A stretch of 48,227 nt of DNA from Mesorhizobium sp. WSM3626 (GCF_000513935.1 NZ_AZUY01000028.1:157-48383); one strand, 5' to 3'; counted from the stretch's first letter, positions 18,868 through 27,123 are shown. Notes: generated by a model from the sequence alone, not told the origin. Numbers and translations: made by a program.

Positions 18868-20150
18868 ATCCTGTCCCGCAGCGCAAACCAGTTGAGCGCG
18901 AGGAAAAGCAGCGGCGCCCGGAACCGGCGGCCGCCAGGAAATGACGGAATTTTCAATTCCTCGATCAGCTTCAGCCGGTCGCGGTTGCCGGTGACGGTTT
19001 CGGCATAGAGTTTGCCGAAGAAGTTGGACAGCATGACGCCGTGACCCGAATAGCCGCCGGCCGAGATCACATTCGGCATCACTTCACGCACGAACGGCTT
19101 TCTTGGCACCGTGATCCCGACATAACCGCCCCAGCCGTGGGTGATCTCGACATCGCTCAGCGCCGGATAGAGTTCCGCGATCTGGCGGCGAATATGGATG
19201 TGAATATCCTTCGGATCGTTGACGCCATAGATCTCGCGTCCGCCGAACAACAGCCGGCCATCTCTGGATTTGCGGAAATAGCGCACGACGAAACGGGAAT
19301 CATCGACCGATTCGCCCCCCGGCAACACTTTCGATTCCGACCCCAGCGGCTTGGTCGCGCCGATGAAGGATCCGATCGGCATGATGTGCGCGGCACTAAC
19401 CGGCTCGAGCGTTCCGCCATAGGCATTGACCGCGATCAGGCATTTCTGCGCCGAGATCGTCCCTCTCGGCGTGGAAACCCTGACCTTGCCCCCCGCGGAT
19501 ATGATGCCGGTCGATGGCGTTCCTTCGAACAGGTGCGCGCCGGCTTGTGCCGCCACCCGCGCGGTGCCGATCACCAGCTTCATCGGATGGATATGGCCGG
19601 TGCCGGTGTCGCGCGTGCCGCCGAAATAGGCGCTCGAGCCCAGCCGCTCCGCCGTCTCCTTCGCATCCATGAAGGAGATATGCGGGTAGGAGAAACGGCC
19701 GGCCATGATCTCGGCATGGGCCTTGTAGTCGTCGACATAGCGCGGCTTGTGCGCAACCGAAAGCTGGCCCGGCATGTAGTCGATATCGATCTGGTTGATG
19801 GCCGCGAAATCAAGCAGGTGGGCTTTGGCCTCCTCGGCAAGATCGAACAGCGCCTTGGCGCGGGAAAGGCCGTATTCGGCCTCCAGATCCTCGGCCCAGG
19901 CGCGCTGGCCGGTGCCGAGCTGGCCGCCATTGCGCCCTGAGGCGCCATCGCCGAAGCGGTAGGACTCGATCAAAACGACATTGGTCCCTGCCTTTGCCAG
20001 ATGCGTTGCCGCCGACAAACCGGTAAAGCCGCCGCCGATGATAACCACATCGCAGGTCCGGTCGCCATCGAGCGCCGGATATTCAGGCCGTGGGCCGGCC
20101 GTGTCCTCATACCAGGATCGGCCAGGGGAGATCGGGGATTGATAAGGCAT
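18864..20150 (-). CDS. puuB: FAD-dependent gamma-glutamylputrescine oxidase-like enzyme
   Basis: A 428-residue amine oxidase of the DAO family. The N-terminal FAD motif is VVIIGGGFTGLSAATHLAKAG (about residues 34-54), followed by GRNGGQLGTGQR, typical of PuuB/OrdL. The C-terminal FAD-binding part has GGYSGHGVMLSNFFGKL. In the Puu pathway the enzyme oxidises gamma-glutamylputrescine to the aminoaldehyde with release of ammonia and hydrogen peroxide. The assignment is supported by the glutamine-synthetase-like puuA upstream on the same strand and by the potFGHI importer in the same window. Its start lies only 16 bases after the downstream octamer array of the inserted element, and no strong Shine-Dalgarno sequence remains (only 'cagagc'). 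Confidence 0.85.
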   Translation of the reverse strand: MPYQSPISPGRSWYEDTAGPRPEYPALDGDRTCDVVIIGGGFTGLSAATHLAKAGTNVVLIESYRFGDGASGRNGGQLGTGQRAWAEDLEAEYGLSRAKALFDLAEEAKAHLLDFAAINQIDIDYMPGQLSVAHKPRYVDDYKAHAEIMAGRFSYPHISFMDAKETAERLGSSAYFGGTRDTGTGHIHPMKLVIGTARVAAQAGAHLFEGTPSTGIISAGGKVRVSTPRGTISAQKCLIAVNAYGGTLEPVSAAHIMPIGSFIGATKPLGSESKVLPGGESVDDSRFVVRYFRKSRDGRLLFGGREIYGVNDPKDIHIHIRRQIAELYPALSDVEITHGWGGYVGITVPRKPFVREVMPNVISAGGYSGHGVMLSNFFGKLYAETVTGNRDRLKLIEELKIPSFPGGRRFRAPLLFLALNWFALRDRI

Positions 20151-20166
20151 GATGCTCTGTTAGGCG

Positions 20167-20222
20167 AGTAGGGGAGTAGGGGAGTAGGGGAGTAGGGGAG
20201 TAGGGGAGTAGGGGAGTAGGGG
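20167..20222. repeat. Tandem array of AGTAGGGG, seven copies (3' side of the four-helix-bundle gene)
   Basis: Seven perfect copies of the octamer AGTAGGGG on the plus strand (CCCCTACT in the direction of the enclosed gene). The array begins 16 bases from the puuB start and ends three bases before the stop codon of the four-helix-bundle gene. Every unit contributes a run of four guanines with four-base spacers, so the plus strand can in principle form G-quadruplexes. Confidence 0.97.
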
Positions 20223-20225
20223 AAG

Positions 20226-20594
20226 CTAGTCGAGTGCAAGTTTACGGATTAGCAGCCGAAGGAGTTTTCCTACACTTTCGGTACTTGCCAACAACGAGGA
20301 TGTCGTCGTTTGCGGCGCGATACCGATACGCTCGGCGATGAGAAGCTGAGTTTCCAGCTCCTTCAATGAGCCTTGAGCGATACGGAGAAATTGCTGGTAG
20401 GAACCTCGGACTTCTCTGCCATAGCCCTCGGCTATGTTCGCTGGCACCGAGGTTGCGGCTCGCCGCACTTGGCTGGTCAGTCCGTAAAGTTCCTCCTTGG
20501 GCCAGGATTTCGTCGCGCCGTAAACCGCCACCGCAAGATCCATTGCTTGTTGCCAGACTACCAGATCCTTGTAGGAGCCCGTTTTCTCCGTCAT
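20226..20594 (-). CDS. Four-helix-bundle protein of the 23S rRNA intervening-sequence (S23/Avd-like) family
   Basis: A 122-residue all-helical protein. Family features are LVVWQQAMDLAVAVY (helix 1), LTSQVRRAATSVPANIAEGYGR (helix 2 and the conserved NIAEG turn) and GSLKELETQLLIAERIG (helix 3). Members were first found in intervening sequences of 23S rRNA genes; Avd of diversity-generating retroelements is a relative. They form barrel-like oligomers, and their nucleic-acid role is unclear. Here the gene lies between puuA and puuB on the same strand and is enclosed by inverted octamer arrays (20598-20645 upstream, 20167-20222 downstream). The last upstream repeat unit, AGTAGGGG followed by AAA and the ATG, is the only Shine-Dalgarno-like sequence. 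No reverse transcriptase or integrase is nearby. Confidence 0.92.
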   Translation of the reverse strand: MTEKTGSYKDLVVWQQAMDLAVAVYGATKSWPKEELYGLTSQVRRAATSVPANIAEGYGREVRGSYQQFLRIAQGSLKELETQLLIAERIGIAPQTTTSSLLASTESVGKLLRLLIRKLALD

Positions 20595-20597
20595 TTT

Positions 20598-20645
20598 CCC
20601 CTACTCCCCTACTCCCCTACTCCCCTACTCCCCTACTCCCCTACT
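20598..20645. repeat. Tandem array of CCCCTACT, six copies (5' side of the four-helix-bundle gene)
   Basis: Six perfect copies of CCCCTACT on the plus strand, that is AGTAGGGG when read in the direction of the gene. It is the exact reverse complement of the array at 20167-20222. It starts three bases upstream of the gene's ATG and ends three bases after the puuA stop codon (20649-20651), so the whole space between the two genes is repeat. In the mRNA the array would supply six GGGG runs and an AGGGG Shine-Dalgarno motif. Confidence 0.97.
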
Positions 20646-20648
20646 CCC

Positions 20649-22085
20649 TTAAACGTTGAGCAGCAGATATTCCCGCTCCCACGGACTGATCACTTCCATG
20701 AACGTCTCGAATTCCGCACGCTTGATCGCCGCATAGGTGGCGGCGAAAGACTTGCCCAGCAACGCGCAGAGTTCCTCGTCGCCTTCGAACAAGTCCACGG
20801 CTTCGAGCAGGCTGCGCGGCAGGTCTATCTCGTCCGCATTGGCGGTTGTAAGCACGGGCGGTTCGGCCTTGATCTTCCTGGTGATGCCGATCAGCCCGCA
20901 GGCGAGCGAGGCTGCAAGTGCCAGGTAGGGATTGGCGTCGGAGGACGGAATGCGGTTCTCGACGCGCCGCGCCGCGGGGTCGGAACGCGGCACCCGGAAC
21001 GCCGTGGTGCGGTTGTCGTAGCCCCATTTGTTGTTGACGGGAGCCGATGCCGCCTGCGTCAGCCGCCGGTAGGAGTTGACGTAGGGCGCGAACATCACCA
21101 ACGCGTTCGGCACGTGCTTTTGCATGCCGCCGATGAAATGGAAGAAATCCTCGGTTTCGGAACCATCCTCGGCCGAAAAGATGTTCCTGCCCGTCTTCTT
21201 GTCGACGATCGACTGGTGGATATGCATGGCGGAGCCCGGTTGGCCCTGGATCGGCTTGGCCATGAAGGTCGCGTAGATCTCGTGCTTGAGTGCCGCCTCA
21301 CGGATGGTGCGCTTGAACATGAACACCTGGTCGGCAAGTTCGATCGGGTCGCCATGGCGCAGATTGATCTCGAGCTGGCCGGCGCCCTCTTCGTGGATGA
21401 GCGTGTCGATCTCCAGCCCCTGGCTTTCGGAGAAATGGTAGATGTCGTCGATCAGTTCGTCGAACTCGTTGACGCCGGCGATCGAATAGCCGGCGCCGCC
21501 GCCGATCGCGCGCCCCGAGCGACCGACGGGCGGGGTCAACGGATAGTCCGGGTCCGGGTTCTTGCGCACGAGGTAGAACTCGATCTCAGGCGCCACGACC
21601 GGCTTCAGCCCAAGCCTGTCATAGGCTGCAAGGACGCGCTTCAGCACATTGCGCGGCGTGAACTCGACCGAGCGGCCGTCCTGGTGGACGAGGTCGCAGA
21701 TCACGGCCGCCGTCGGGTCTTCTTCCCAAGGTACCACCGTCAGCGTCGACAGGTCCGGCATCAGCTTGAGGTCGCCGTCGTCTTCAGGGTAGTGGAAGCC
21801 GTTGCCGTCCTCTGGATAGCCGCCGGAAATCGTCGTCATAAAGACGGCCGAAGGCAGCGCCAGCGAAGTGTTGGAGGTGAATTTCTTCGACGGCATCATC
21901 TTGCCGCGCGCCACGCCGGCCTGATCGGGTGTGATGCATTCGATATCTTCGATGCCGCGCCATTCCAGCCAATCGCTGACTTCCTTCCAGTTCTTCACAC
22001 CACGCAGGTTTTTCACAAAGGCAGGCGTGCGCGCCCGTCCTCCGCGGCTCGACGGACGGACTTCCTTTTTTGCAGGCGGCATCAT
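20649..22085 (-). CDS. puuA: Glutamine-synthetase-family gamma-glutamylputrescine synthetase
   Basis: A 478-residue member of the type I glutamine synthetase family, which joins glutamate to an amine using ATP. Active-site blocks are present: EIEFYL (metal ligand region), HEEGAGQLEINL, GSAMHIHQS (His-containing substrate loop) and ENRIPSSDANPYLALAA. The adenylylation-loop Tyr of GlnA is not seen and the N-terminus is charged and extended, both usual for the PuuA/GlnT-like branch. Position before an FAD gamma-glutamylputrescine oxidase supports putrescine as the amine, but other amines are possible. Two adjacent ATG codons (22085, 22082) can start it. The HAD gene is divergent, 147 bases away. 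Confidence 0.85.
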   Translation of the reverse strand: MMPPAKKEVRPSSRGGRARTPAFVKNLRGVKNWKEVSDWLEWRGIEDIECITPDQAGVARGKMMPSKKFTSNTSLALPSAVFMTTISGGYPEDGNGFHYPEDDGDLKLMPDLSTLTVVPWEEDPTAAVICDLVHQDGRSVEFTPRNVLKRVLAAYDRLGLKPVVAPEIEFYLVRKNPDPDYPLTPPVGRSGRAIGGGAGYSIAGVNEFDELIDDIYHFSESQGLEIDTLIHEEGAGQLEINLRHGDPIELADQVFMFKRTIREAALKHEIYATFMAKPIQGQPGSAMHIHQSIVDKKTGRNIFSAEDGSETEDFFHFIGGMQKHVPNALVMFAPYVNSYRRLTQAASAPVNNKWGYDNRTTAFRVPRSDPAARRVENRIPSSDANPYLALAASLACGLIGITRKIKAEPPVLTTANADEIDLPRSLLEAVDLFEGDEELCALLGKSFAATYAAIKRAEFETFMEVISPWEREYLLLNV

Positions 22086-22232
22086 TCACCAGATTGGGTT
22101 GCGGATTTCGGAGTATAGCCGTGCCGCGCGATGGAAGGGAAGGGAGCCACCGCCGGCATTTTCCGTTGCAGGTTGAAAACCGCCCGCCGCTCGGCTTAGG
22201 TTTGGTGTCTTCCCGCATTCGAGAAGCCGGTG

Positions 22233-22949
22233 ATGCGAACCAGCAGCGAACTGACCACGATCGGCTTCGATGCCGACGACACGCTTTGGCAAAACGAACA
22301 ATTCTTCCGCATGACGGAGAAGCGCTTTGCCGCCATGCTGGCCGATCATGGCGAGGAGAAGCAGATCTCGGCGCGACTGCTGGAGGCCGAGAGGCGCAAC
22401 CTTGCGATCTATGGTTTCGGCATCAAGGGATTTACGCTCTCGATGATCGAAACGGCGATCGAGGTCACCGACGGGCGCGTGCCGGCCTCGGTCATATCGG
22501 AGATTCTCGACGCCGGTCGCGAGATGCTGGGCCATCCGATCGAGCCGTTGCCGTATGCGCGCGAGACGGTCGAGAAACTCGCCGGCACCTTCCGCCTGGT
22601 GCTGATCACCAAGGGCGATTTGTTCGATCAGGAGCGCAAGCTGGCCGGCTCCGGGCTGGGCGATCTGTTCGATGCCGTCGAGATCGTCAGCGACAAGACG
22701 GCCGCGACCTATGCGCGCCTCTTCAACCGCCATGGCGACGGCCCGGCAAGGAGCATGATGGTCGGCAATTCGCTGAAGTCGGACGTGGTGCCCGCCATCG
22801 AGGCCGGCGGCTGGGGTGTCCATGTGCCGCACGAACTGACCTGGGTGCTCGAACATGTCGAGGCGCCAGTCGCAGAGCCGCGTTTCCGCCAGATATCGGA
22901 TCTCGGTCAATTGCCGGACCTGATAGAAAGCATCGCGAAGCCAAGCTGA
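22233..22949 (+). CDS. HAD-superfamily hydrolase
   Basis: A 238-residue haloacid-dehalogenase-type phosphatase. All four motifs are visible: GFDADDTLW (nucleophile Asp and acid Asp, residues about 11-19), LITKGD (motif II), the lysine in SDKTAATY (motif III) and MMVGNSLKSD (motif IV). The cap domain follows motif I. Cytosolic; the substrate is probably a small phosphate ester and cannot be told from sequence. ATG 22233 is preferred over the overlapping GTG at 22230; GAGAAG at 22221 is the ribosome binding site. Divergent from puuA. Confidence 0.88.
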   Translation: MRTSSELTTIGFDADDTLWQNEQFFRMTEKRFAAMLADHGEEKQISARLLEAERRNLAIYGFGIKGFTLSMIETAIEVTDGRVPASVISEILDAGREMLGHPIEPLPYARETVEKLAGTFRLVLITKGDLFDQERKLAGSGLGDLFDAVEIVSDKTAATYARLFNRHGDGPARSMMVGNSLKSDVVPAIEAGGWGVHVPHELTWVLEHVEAPVAEPRFRQISDLGQLPDLIESIAKPS

Positions 22950-23021
22950 TCGCGACTGCGATTATTTGCTTTTTGAATAAATCCGGGCGGAAAACCGCGG
23001 CACCACTTTCCCGGAATTGCC

Positions 23022-23465
23022 TCAGCGGTTGATCAGGCGATCGATCACCGGTTGCAGCCGTTCGGGCGTGATCGGCTTTGCCACCACCACGTCGACGACT
23101 TTCGCCAGGCCAAGGCTCTCCGGCGTGCCATTCTTGGTTGAAAGCAGGATCACGGGAGGAAGCGATTTGCCCGAAGTCCGGCGCAACATTTCGATGCCGG
23201 GCATCAGATTGTCGCAGTCCTTGTTGTCGGGGCCACCATCGAGGACGATCGCTCCCGGCACCAGCGTTCGCAAGGTTTTCGCTGCGATATCAGGCGGTTC
23301 CGAGATTGGTCTGAGCCCGGACCGTTCGACGATCTTCGATACGACGACCCGGTTGATCGGCGATTTCCCGACAACAAGCACCCGCGAGAGATCGCGGATC
23401 CTGTTGGTGCTTGAATCCCGGGTCCCCAGATTCACATGTTTTGCGGTCTCGCTCTCGCGGTTCAC
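23022..23465 (-). CDS. Degenerate CheY-like receiver protein
   Basis: A stand-alone receiver domain of 147 residues. Strand 1 reads RVLVVGKSPINRVVV, where the family has an Asp/Glu pair that binds magnesium; here it is Gly-Lys. The likely phospho-acceptor remains in AIVLDGGPD, and the conserved Thr/Ser (LLST) and Lys (VAKPI) are present. Loss of the acidic pair suggests a pseudo-receiver that may not be phosphorylated by the normal mechanism. There is no output domain and no kinase adjacent. The start is a GTG at 23465 with only a weak ribosome binding site; a start nearer the receiver domain is possible. Confidence 0.75.
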   Translation of the reverse strand: MNRESETAKHVNLGTRDSSTNRIRDLSRVLVVGKSPINRVVVSKIVERSGLRPISEPPDIAAKTLRTLVPGAIVLDGGPDNKDCDNLMPGIEMLRRTSGKSLPPVILLSTKNGTPESLGLAKVVDVVVAKPITPERLQPVIDRLINR

Positions 23466-23640
23466 TGGGCACCCAAGTCGGCCAAGAAGTTCGCCCCCAT
23501 TTCAATGCAGAGTTGAAATCTGGGCGACAATTGGCGTGAGATCGCACCCTTGTCAAGTTGAAATAAAAGAACCTGGAGGCGTCCTCCACAACAGTGGATT
23601 CAAAGCAACAGTACTGTACTGCTCTGTCCATGGCTTGGTT

Positions 23641-23683
23641 GCATAAAAATAAAATTCACCTGCGCATTCATTGCGCAGGTGAA
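23641..23683 (-). terminator. Rho-independent terminator of the aceA transcript
   Basis: A perfect 12-bp stem (TTCACCTGCGCA at 23655-23666 with TGCGCAGGTGAA at 23672-23683) and a five-base loop. Read on the minus strand it is followed by a T-rich run (TTTTATTTTTATG), placing the end of the aceA plus small-protein transcript here, 22 bases after the stop codon. Confidence 0.9.
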
Positions 23684-23705
23684 AGGCCGCCTGGACGATT
23701 TCGGA

Positions 23706-23948
23706 TCAGCCATGGCTCTGTTGCGTGACGATGACCGGGATCAAAAGGTCACCCCAATTGCCGTCACCGCCATGATGCCTTGCGGAGCGCACGAGCTCCA
23801 CCGAGACGCCCGCCTCCACCGCCTTCATCACCGACTGGTTGAGCCTGTGCAGATCGTTGGCCAGCATGCGGATCGTCGCCTGCTGGTCGACGCTCATCGT
23901 GGTCGATTGCTCTTCTGCCCGTTCCTTGACGCGGCTTATCGATGCCAT
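23706..23948 (-). CDS. Small conserved-looking protein in the aceA operon
   Basis: An 80-residue protein starting MASISRVKERAEEQ, with a helical middle (ATIRMLANDLHRLNQSVMKAVEAGVSVELVR) and an ending rich in His and Gly. AGGAG lies seven bases before the ATG. It follows aceA by 64 bases on the same strand and shares its terminator, so it is probably coexpressed with isocitrate lyase. I do not recognise a named domain; the helical part resembles small rhizobial proteins found in the same position. Function unknown. Confidence 0.75.
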   Translation of the reverse strand: MASISRVKERAEEQSTTMSVDQQATIRMLANDLHRLNQSVMKAVEAGVSVELVRSARHHGGDGNWGDLLIPVIVTQQSHG

Positions 23949-24012
23949 TGGTCGTCTCCTATGTCCTTGCCCTCTCGGGCGTTTCCTCTGTTGGTCGTCT
24001 TTTTTGGCGAAC

Positions 24013-25302
24013 TCACTCCGCCGCCGGCTTGAACTGCGCGTGCTCGGTCGACTCATGCATAGCGGTGGTCGATGACCGGCCCCCGGTGATCGCCATCGAG
24101 ACGGCATCGAAATAGCCGGTGCCGACCTCACGCTGGTGCTTGGTCGCGGTATAGCCATTGGCCTCCGCCGCGAATTCCGCTTCCTGCAACTCGGAATAGG
24201 CCGACATCTGCCGCGCCTTGTAGCCGCGGGCGAGTTCGAACATGCCGTAGTTGAGCTGGTGGAAGCCCGCCAGCGTAATGAACTGGAACTTGTAACCCAT
24301 GGCGCCCAATTCCCGCTGGAACTTGGCGATCGTCGCGTCATCGAGGTTCTTCTTCCAGTTGAACGACGGCGAGCAATTATAGGCGAGCAGCTTGCCTGGA
24401 TGGTGCCTGCGCACCCCCTCCGCGAATTTCTTGGCCTGCGCCAGGTCGGGCTTCGAGGTCTCGCACCAGATCAGGTCGGCGTGGGGCGCATAGGCAACGG
24501 CCCGTGCGATACAAGGCTCGATGCCGTTCCTGACCTGGTAGAAGCCTTCCACCGTACGGCCGGCATCATAGTCGACAAAGGGCTGGTCGCGCTCATCGAT
24601 ATCGGAGGTGAGCAGCTTTGCCGCTTCCGCGTCGGTGCGGGCCACGACCAGGGTGGGCGTGGCCATCACGTCGGCCGCGAGTCGCGCGGCGTTGAGGTTG
24701 CGGATATGCGCCGCGGTCGGGATCAGCACCTTGCCGCCGAGATGGCCGCACTTCTTCTCCGACGCCAGCTGGTCCTCATAGTGGACGCCGGCGGCACCCG
24801 CCTCGATGAACGCCTTCATGATCTCGAAGGCGTTGAGCGGGCCGCCGAAACCGGCTTCCGCATCGGCGACGATCGGCGCGAACCAGGTCTCGACCGAAAG
24901 CCCGTTGCCTTCGGAGGTCTCGATCTGGTCGGCGCGCTGCAGCGTGCGGTTGATGCGCTTGACCAGTTCGGGCGCCGCATTGGCCGGATAGAGCGACTGG
25001 TCCGGATACATCGCCGAGGCGGTGTTCGCGTCGGCGGCAACCTGCCAGCCCGACAGATAGATCGCCTTCAGCCCGGCGCGCACCTGCTGCATCGCCTGGT
25101 TGCCGGACATGGCGCCCAATGCGTTGACGAAGTCCTCTTCGTGGATGAGCTTCCACAGCCGGTTGGCGCCCATTTCGGCAAGGCTCTGCCTGATCTGCAC
25201 CGAACCGCGCAGCCGCTTCACATCCTCCGGCGAATAGGGACGTTCAATGCCGTCGAAGCGGCCTTCAGGCGCCGAGGGGACGAGGTTGTAAAAATCAGTC
25301 AT
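24013..25302 (-). CDS. aceA: Isocitrate lyase
   Basis: The 429-residue enzyme cleaves isocitrate to glyoxylate and succinate, the first step of the glyoxylate bypass needed for growth on acetate, fatty acids or PHB-derived acetyl-CoA. The catalytic loop [14 protein letters not shown] (about residues 184-197) is intact, as are WCETSKPD and [13 protein letters not shown] precedes the start at a good distance. Malate synthase is not in the window. The gene is read away from the ScfR-type regulator, with a shared 236-base control region. Confidence 0.97.
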   Translation of the reverse strand: MTDFYNLVPSAPEGRFDGIERPYSPEDVKRLRGSVQIRQSLAEMGANRLWKLIHEEDFVNALGAMSGNQAMQQVRAGLKAIYLSGWQVAADANTASAMYPDQSLYPANAAPELVKRINRTLQRADQIETSEGNGLSVETWFAPIVADAEAGFGGPLNAFEIMKAFIEAGAAGVHYEDQLASEKKCGHLGGKVLIPTAAHIRNLNAARLAADVMATPTLVVARTDAEAAKLLTSDIDERDQPFVDYDAGRTVEGFYQVRNGIEPCIARAVAYAPHADLIWCETSKPDLAQAKKFAEGVRRHHPGKLLAYNCSPSFNWKKNLDDATIAKFQRELGAMGYKFQFITLAGFHQLNYGMFELARGYKARQMSAYSELQEAEFAAEANGYTATKHQREVGTGYFDAVSMAITGGRSSTTAMHESTEHAQFKPAAE

Positions 25303-25538
25303 TGGTCACTCCGAAGGTTTCTGCACGACGTCCACGCGCCAGTTGTCGGGAATATTCCTATGTGACTCAATTTACATTGCGATGCAAAATGAGCCAGAAA
25401 AATCAGTAAATCCCGTCGGACATAAGGGAAAATCTGTGTTGTGTTTGACAGGGAGGCGCTGTAAATTTGTCAATCCTGTAAAGACAAGCAGGCTGGGATC
25501 GCGCCTGATGTCGTGTAAAGTCCTGTCAAGGATGGTCG
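25303..25538. promoter_or_regulatory. Divergent aceA / ScfR control region with candidate operators
   Basis: The 236 bases between the two starts are AT-rich compared with the surroundings. They contain the dyad TTGC-GAT-GCAA at 25377-25387, similar in style to the RamB operator described for corynebacterial glyoxylate genes. Three copies of TGTAAA (near 25458, 25478 and 25514), each next to TGTC or GACA motifs, lie closer to the regulator start. These are candidate operators or promoter elements; none is proven. Confidence 0.5.
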
Positions 25539-26987
25539 ATGGCTGATCAGAAGATTTTCGCCGGGCCGCGCATTCGCCGCATCCGCAACGCCAAGGGCCT
25601 GACCCAGACGGCAATGGCCGAGGGGCTCGGCATCTCGCCGTCCTATCTCAACCTGATCGAGCGTAACCAGCGGCCGCTGACCGTGCAGCTGATCCTGAAG
25701 CTGGCCTCCGTCTACAAGGTCGATCCGCACGAGCTTCAGGGCGAGGCCAGGGGATCGGTCGCTGCCCTGAAGGAGGTGTTCACCGATCCGCTGCTGGTTG
25801 GCGAACTGCCGGGAGATCAGGAACTGATCGAGCTTGCCGAGGCGGCGCCCAATGCCTCCGCCGGGGTGATAAAACTGTTCCGCGCCTATCGCGAGCAGGC
25901 CGAGCGGCTGTCCGACATCAACGAGCTTCTGGCACGCGAGGGTCGGACGACAGCGCTCTCCGGCGCCCGCTTGCCGATCGACGAGGTGCGCGAGATTTTC
26001 GAGCGGCGGCCGAACCATTTTTCCTCGCTCGAGGAAGAGGCCGAGGCGTTCACGTCGGTGCTTGACCCCGGCGACGACTTGTTTGGGGCATTGAAGGCAT
26101 GGCTGAAGCGCGAATACGGCATCGTGGTCAAGGTTCTGCCGGTCGCCACCATGCCGAACTGGCGCCGCCGCTACGACCGCCACTCGCAGCGCCTGTTCCT
26201 GTCCGAGCGCCTGTCACCATTCGACCAGTTGCGTGAAGTCGCGATGGAGGCCTGCCTGATCCGCATGACGGTCGCGATCGCCGGCGAGATCCAGGCCCTG
26301 AGGCTGGCCACGGACGAGGCGCGCCGCCTTGCCCGCTTCGAACTCGGCCGCTATGCCGCCCACGCGCTGATGATGCCTTATCAGCCTTTTCACGCGGCGG
26401 CCGTTCGCTCACGCTACGACATCGAAGTCCTGCGCTCGCGCTTTGGCGTCTCCTTCGAGCAGGCGGCAAACCGGCTGACCATGCTGCAGCGGCCAGGTGC
26501 TTCTGGCGTGCCTTTCTTCATGCTCGAGGTCGACAATGCCGGAAACCGCTTTCGCAAGGCCGGCAGCCAGGGCTTTCCACAAAGCCGCTTTGGCGGCGGC
26601 TGTCCCAAGCTTCCCGTGCATGTCGCCTTCACCCAGCCCGGTCAGGTCTTCGTCGAGGCGGTGGAAATGCCTGATGGCGCCGAGTTCCTGTGCATCGCCC
26701 GCACGCTGGAGGGGCCGCAAGGCGCATTCTCCGAACGCCCGCGCCGCACGGCACTGCTACTCGGCTGCGACATCGGCTTTCGCGACGACATCGTCTATGG
26801 CGCGGTGCTGCCTGGCGCGGCAGTCGGCGCGAAGGTGGGGGCAGGCACCATCGCGGCGACGCCTGTCGGCCCGGCCTGCCGGCTTTGCGAGCGCGTCGGC
26901 TGCCTGGCGCGCGCCGAGCCGCCGGTGACGCGACCCCTCGGCCTCGACGAGATGGTGACCGGCCTGAGCGCATTCGATTTTCAGTAG
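25539..26987 (+). CDS. ScfR/RamB-type transcriptional regulator (XRE HTH, IrrE-like domain, DUF2083)
   Basis: The 482-residue regulator has an N-terminal XRE helix-turn-helix (residues about 10-66: RIRRIRNAKGLTQTAMAEGLGISPSYLNLIER), a middle region of the ImmA/IrrE type (about 150-310; the HEXXH-like site is not clearly kept) and a C-terminal DUF2083 domain with a cysteine cluster near the end (PACRLCERVGCLAR). Members control acetate, propionate and short-chain fatty-acid genes and often sense acyl-CoA. Its position directly divergent from aceA makes isocitrate lyase the obvious target; whether it activates or represses is not visible. Confidence 0.9.
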   Translation: MADQKIFAGPRIRRIRNAKGLTQTAMAEGLGISPSYLNLIERNQRPLTVQLILKLASVYKVDPHELQGEARGSVAALKEVFTDPLLVGELPGDQELIELAEAAPNASAGVIKLFRAYREQAERLSDINELLAREGRTTALSGARLPIDEVREIFERRPNHFSSLEEEAEAFTSVLDPGDDLFGALKAWLKREYGIVVKVLPVATMPNWRRRYDRHSQRLFLSERLSPFDQLREVAMEACLIRMTVAIAGEIQALRLATDEARRLARFELGRYAAHALMMPYQPFHAAAVRSRYDIEVLRSRFGVSFEQAANRLTMLQRPGASGVPFFMLEVDNAGNRFRKAGSQGFPQSRFGGGCPKLPVHVAFTQPGQVFVEAVEMPDGAEFLCIARTLEGPQGAFSERPRRTALLLGCDIGFRDDIVYGAVLPGAAVGAKVGAGTIAATPVGPACRLCERVGCLARAEPPVTRPLGLDEMVTGLSAFDFQ

Positions 26988-27123
26988 CGTTGCGGCAAAG
27001 GTGCCACAATCGTCGCCGGTCTCTGGATCACCCGCGGCTTAAGTCTTTGCGTTACGTGAACAGAGTAGTTTTTTGTCGTCCCCTGCGCATCGTCCCGTCC
27101 ATAAAAGCTCGACAGTCGCGCCC

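Noticed and set aside
20167..20645. CRISPR array or diversity-generating retroelement
   Set aside because: The 8-bp units have no spacers, and there is no Cas gene, reverse transcriptase or template/variable repeat pair, despite the Avd-like protein.
20373..22118. Plus-strand open frame of 581 codons across the octamer array
   Set aside because: Antisense to puuA and the four-helix-bundle gene; the PTPLLPYS stretch is just translated repeat.
27073..27123. Upstream TTG start for the DMT transporter
   Set aside because: The added residues are polar and the ATG at 27124 gives the expected N-terminus.
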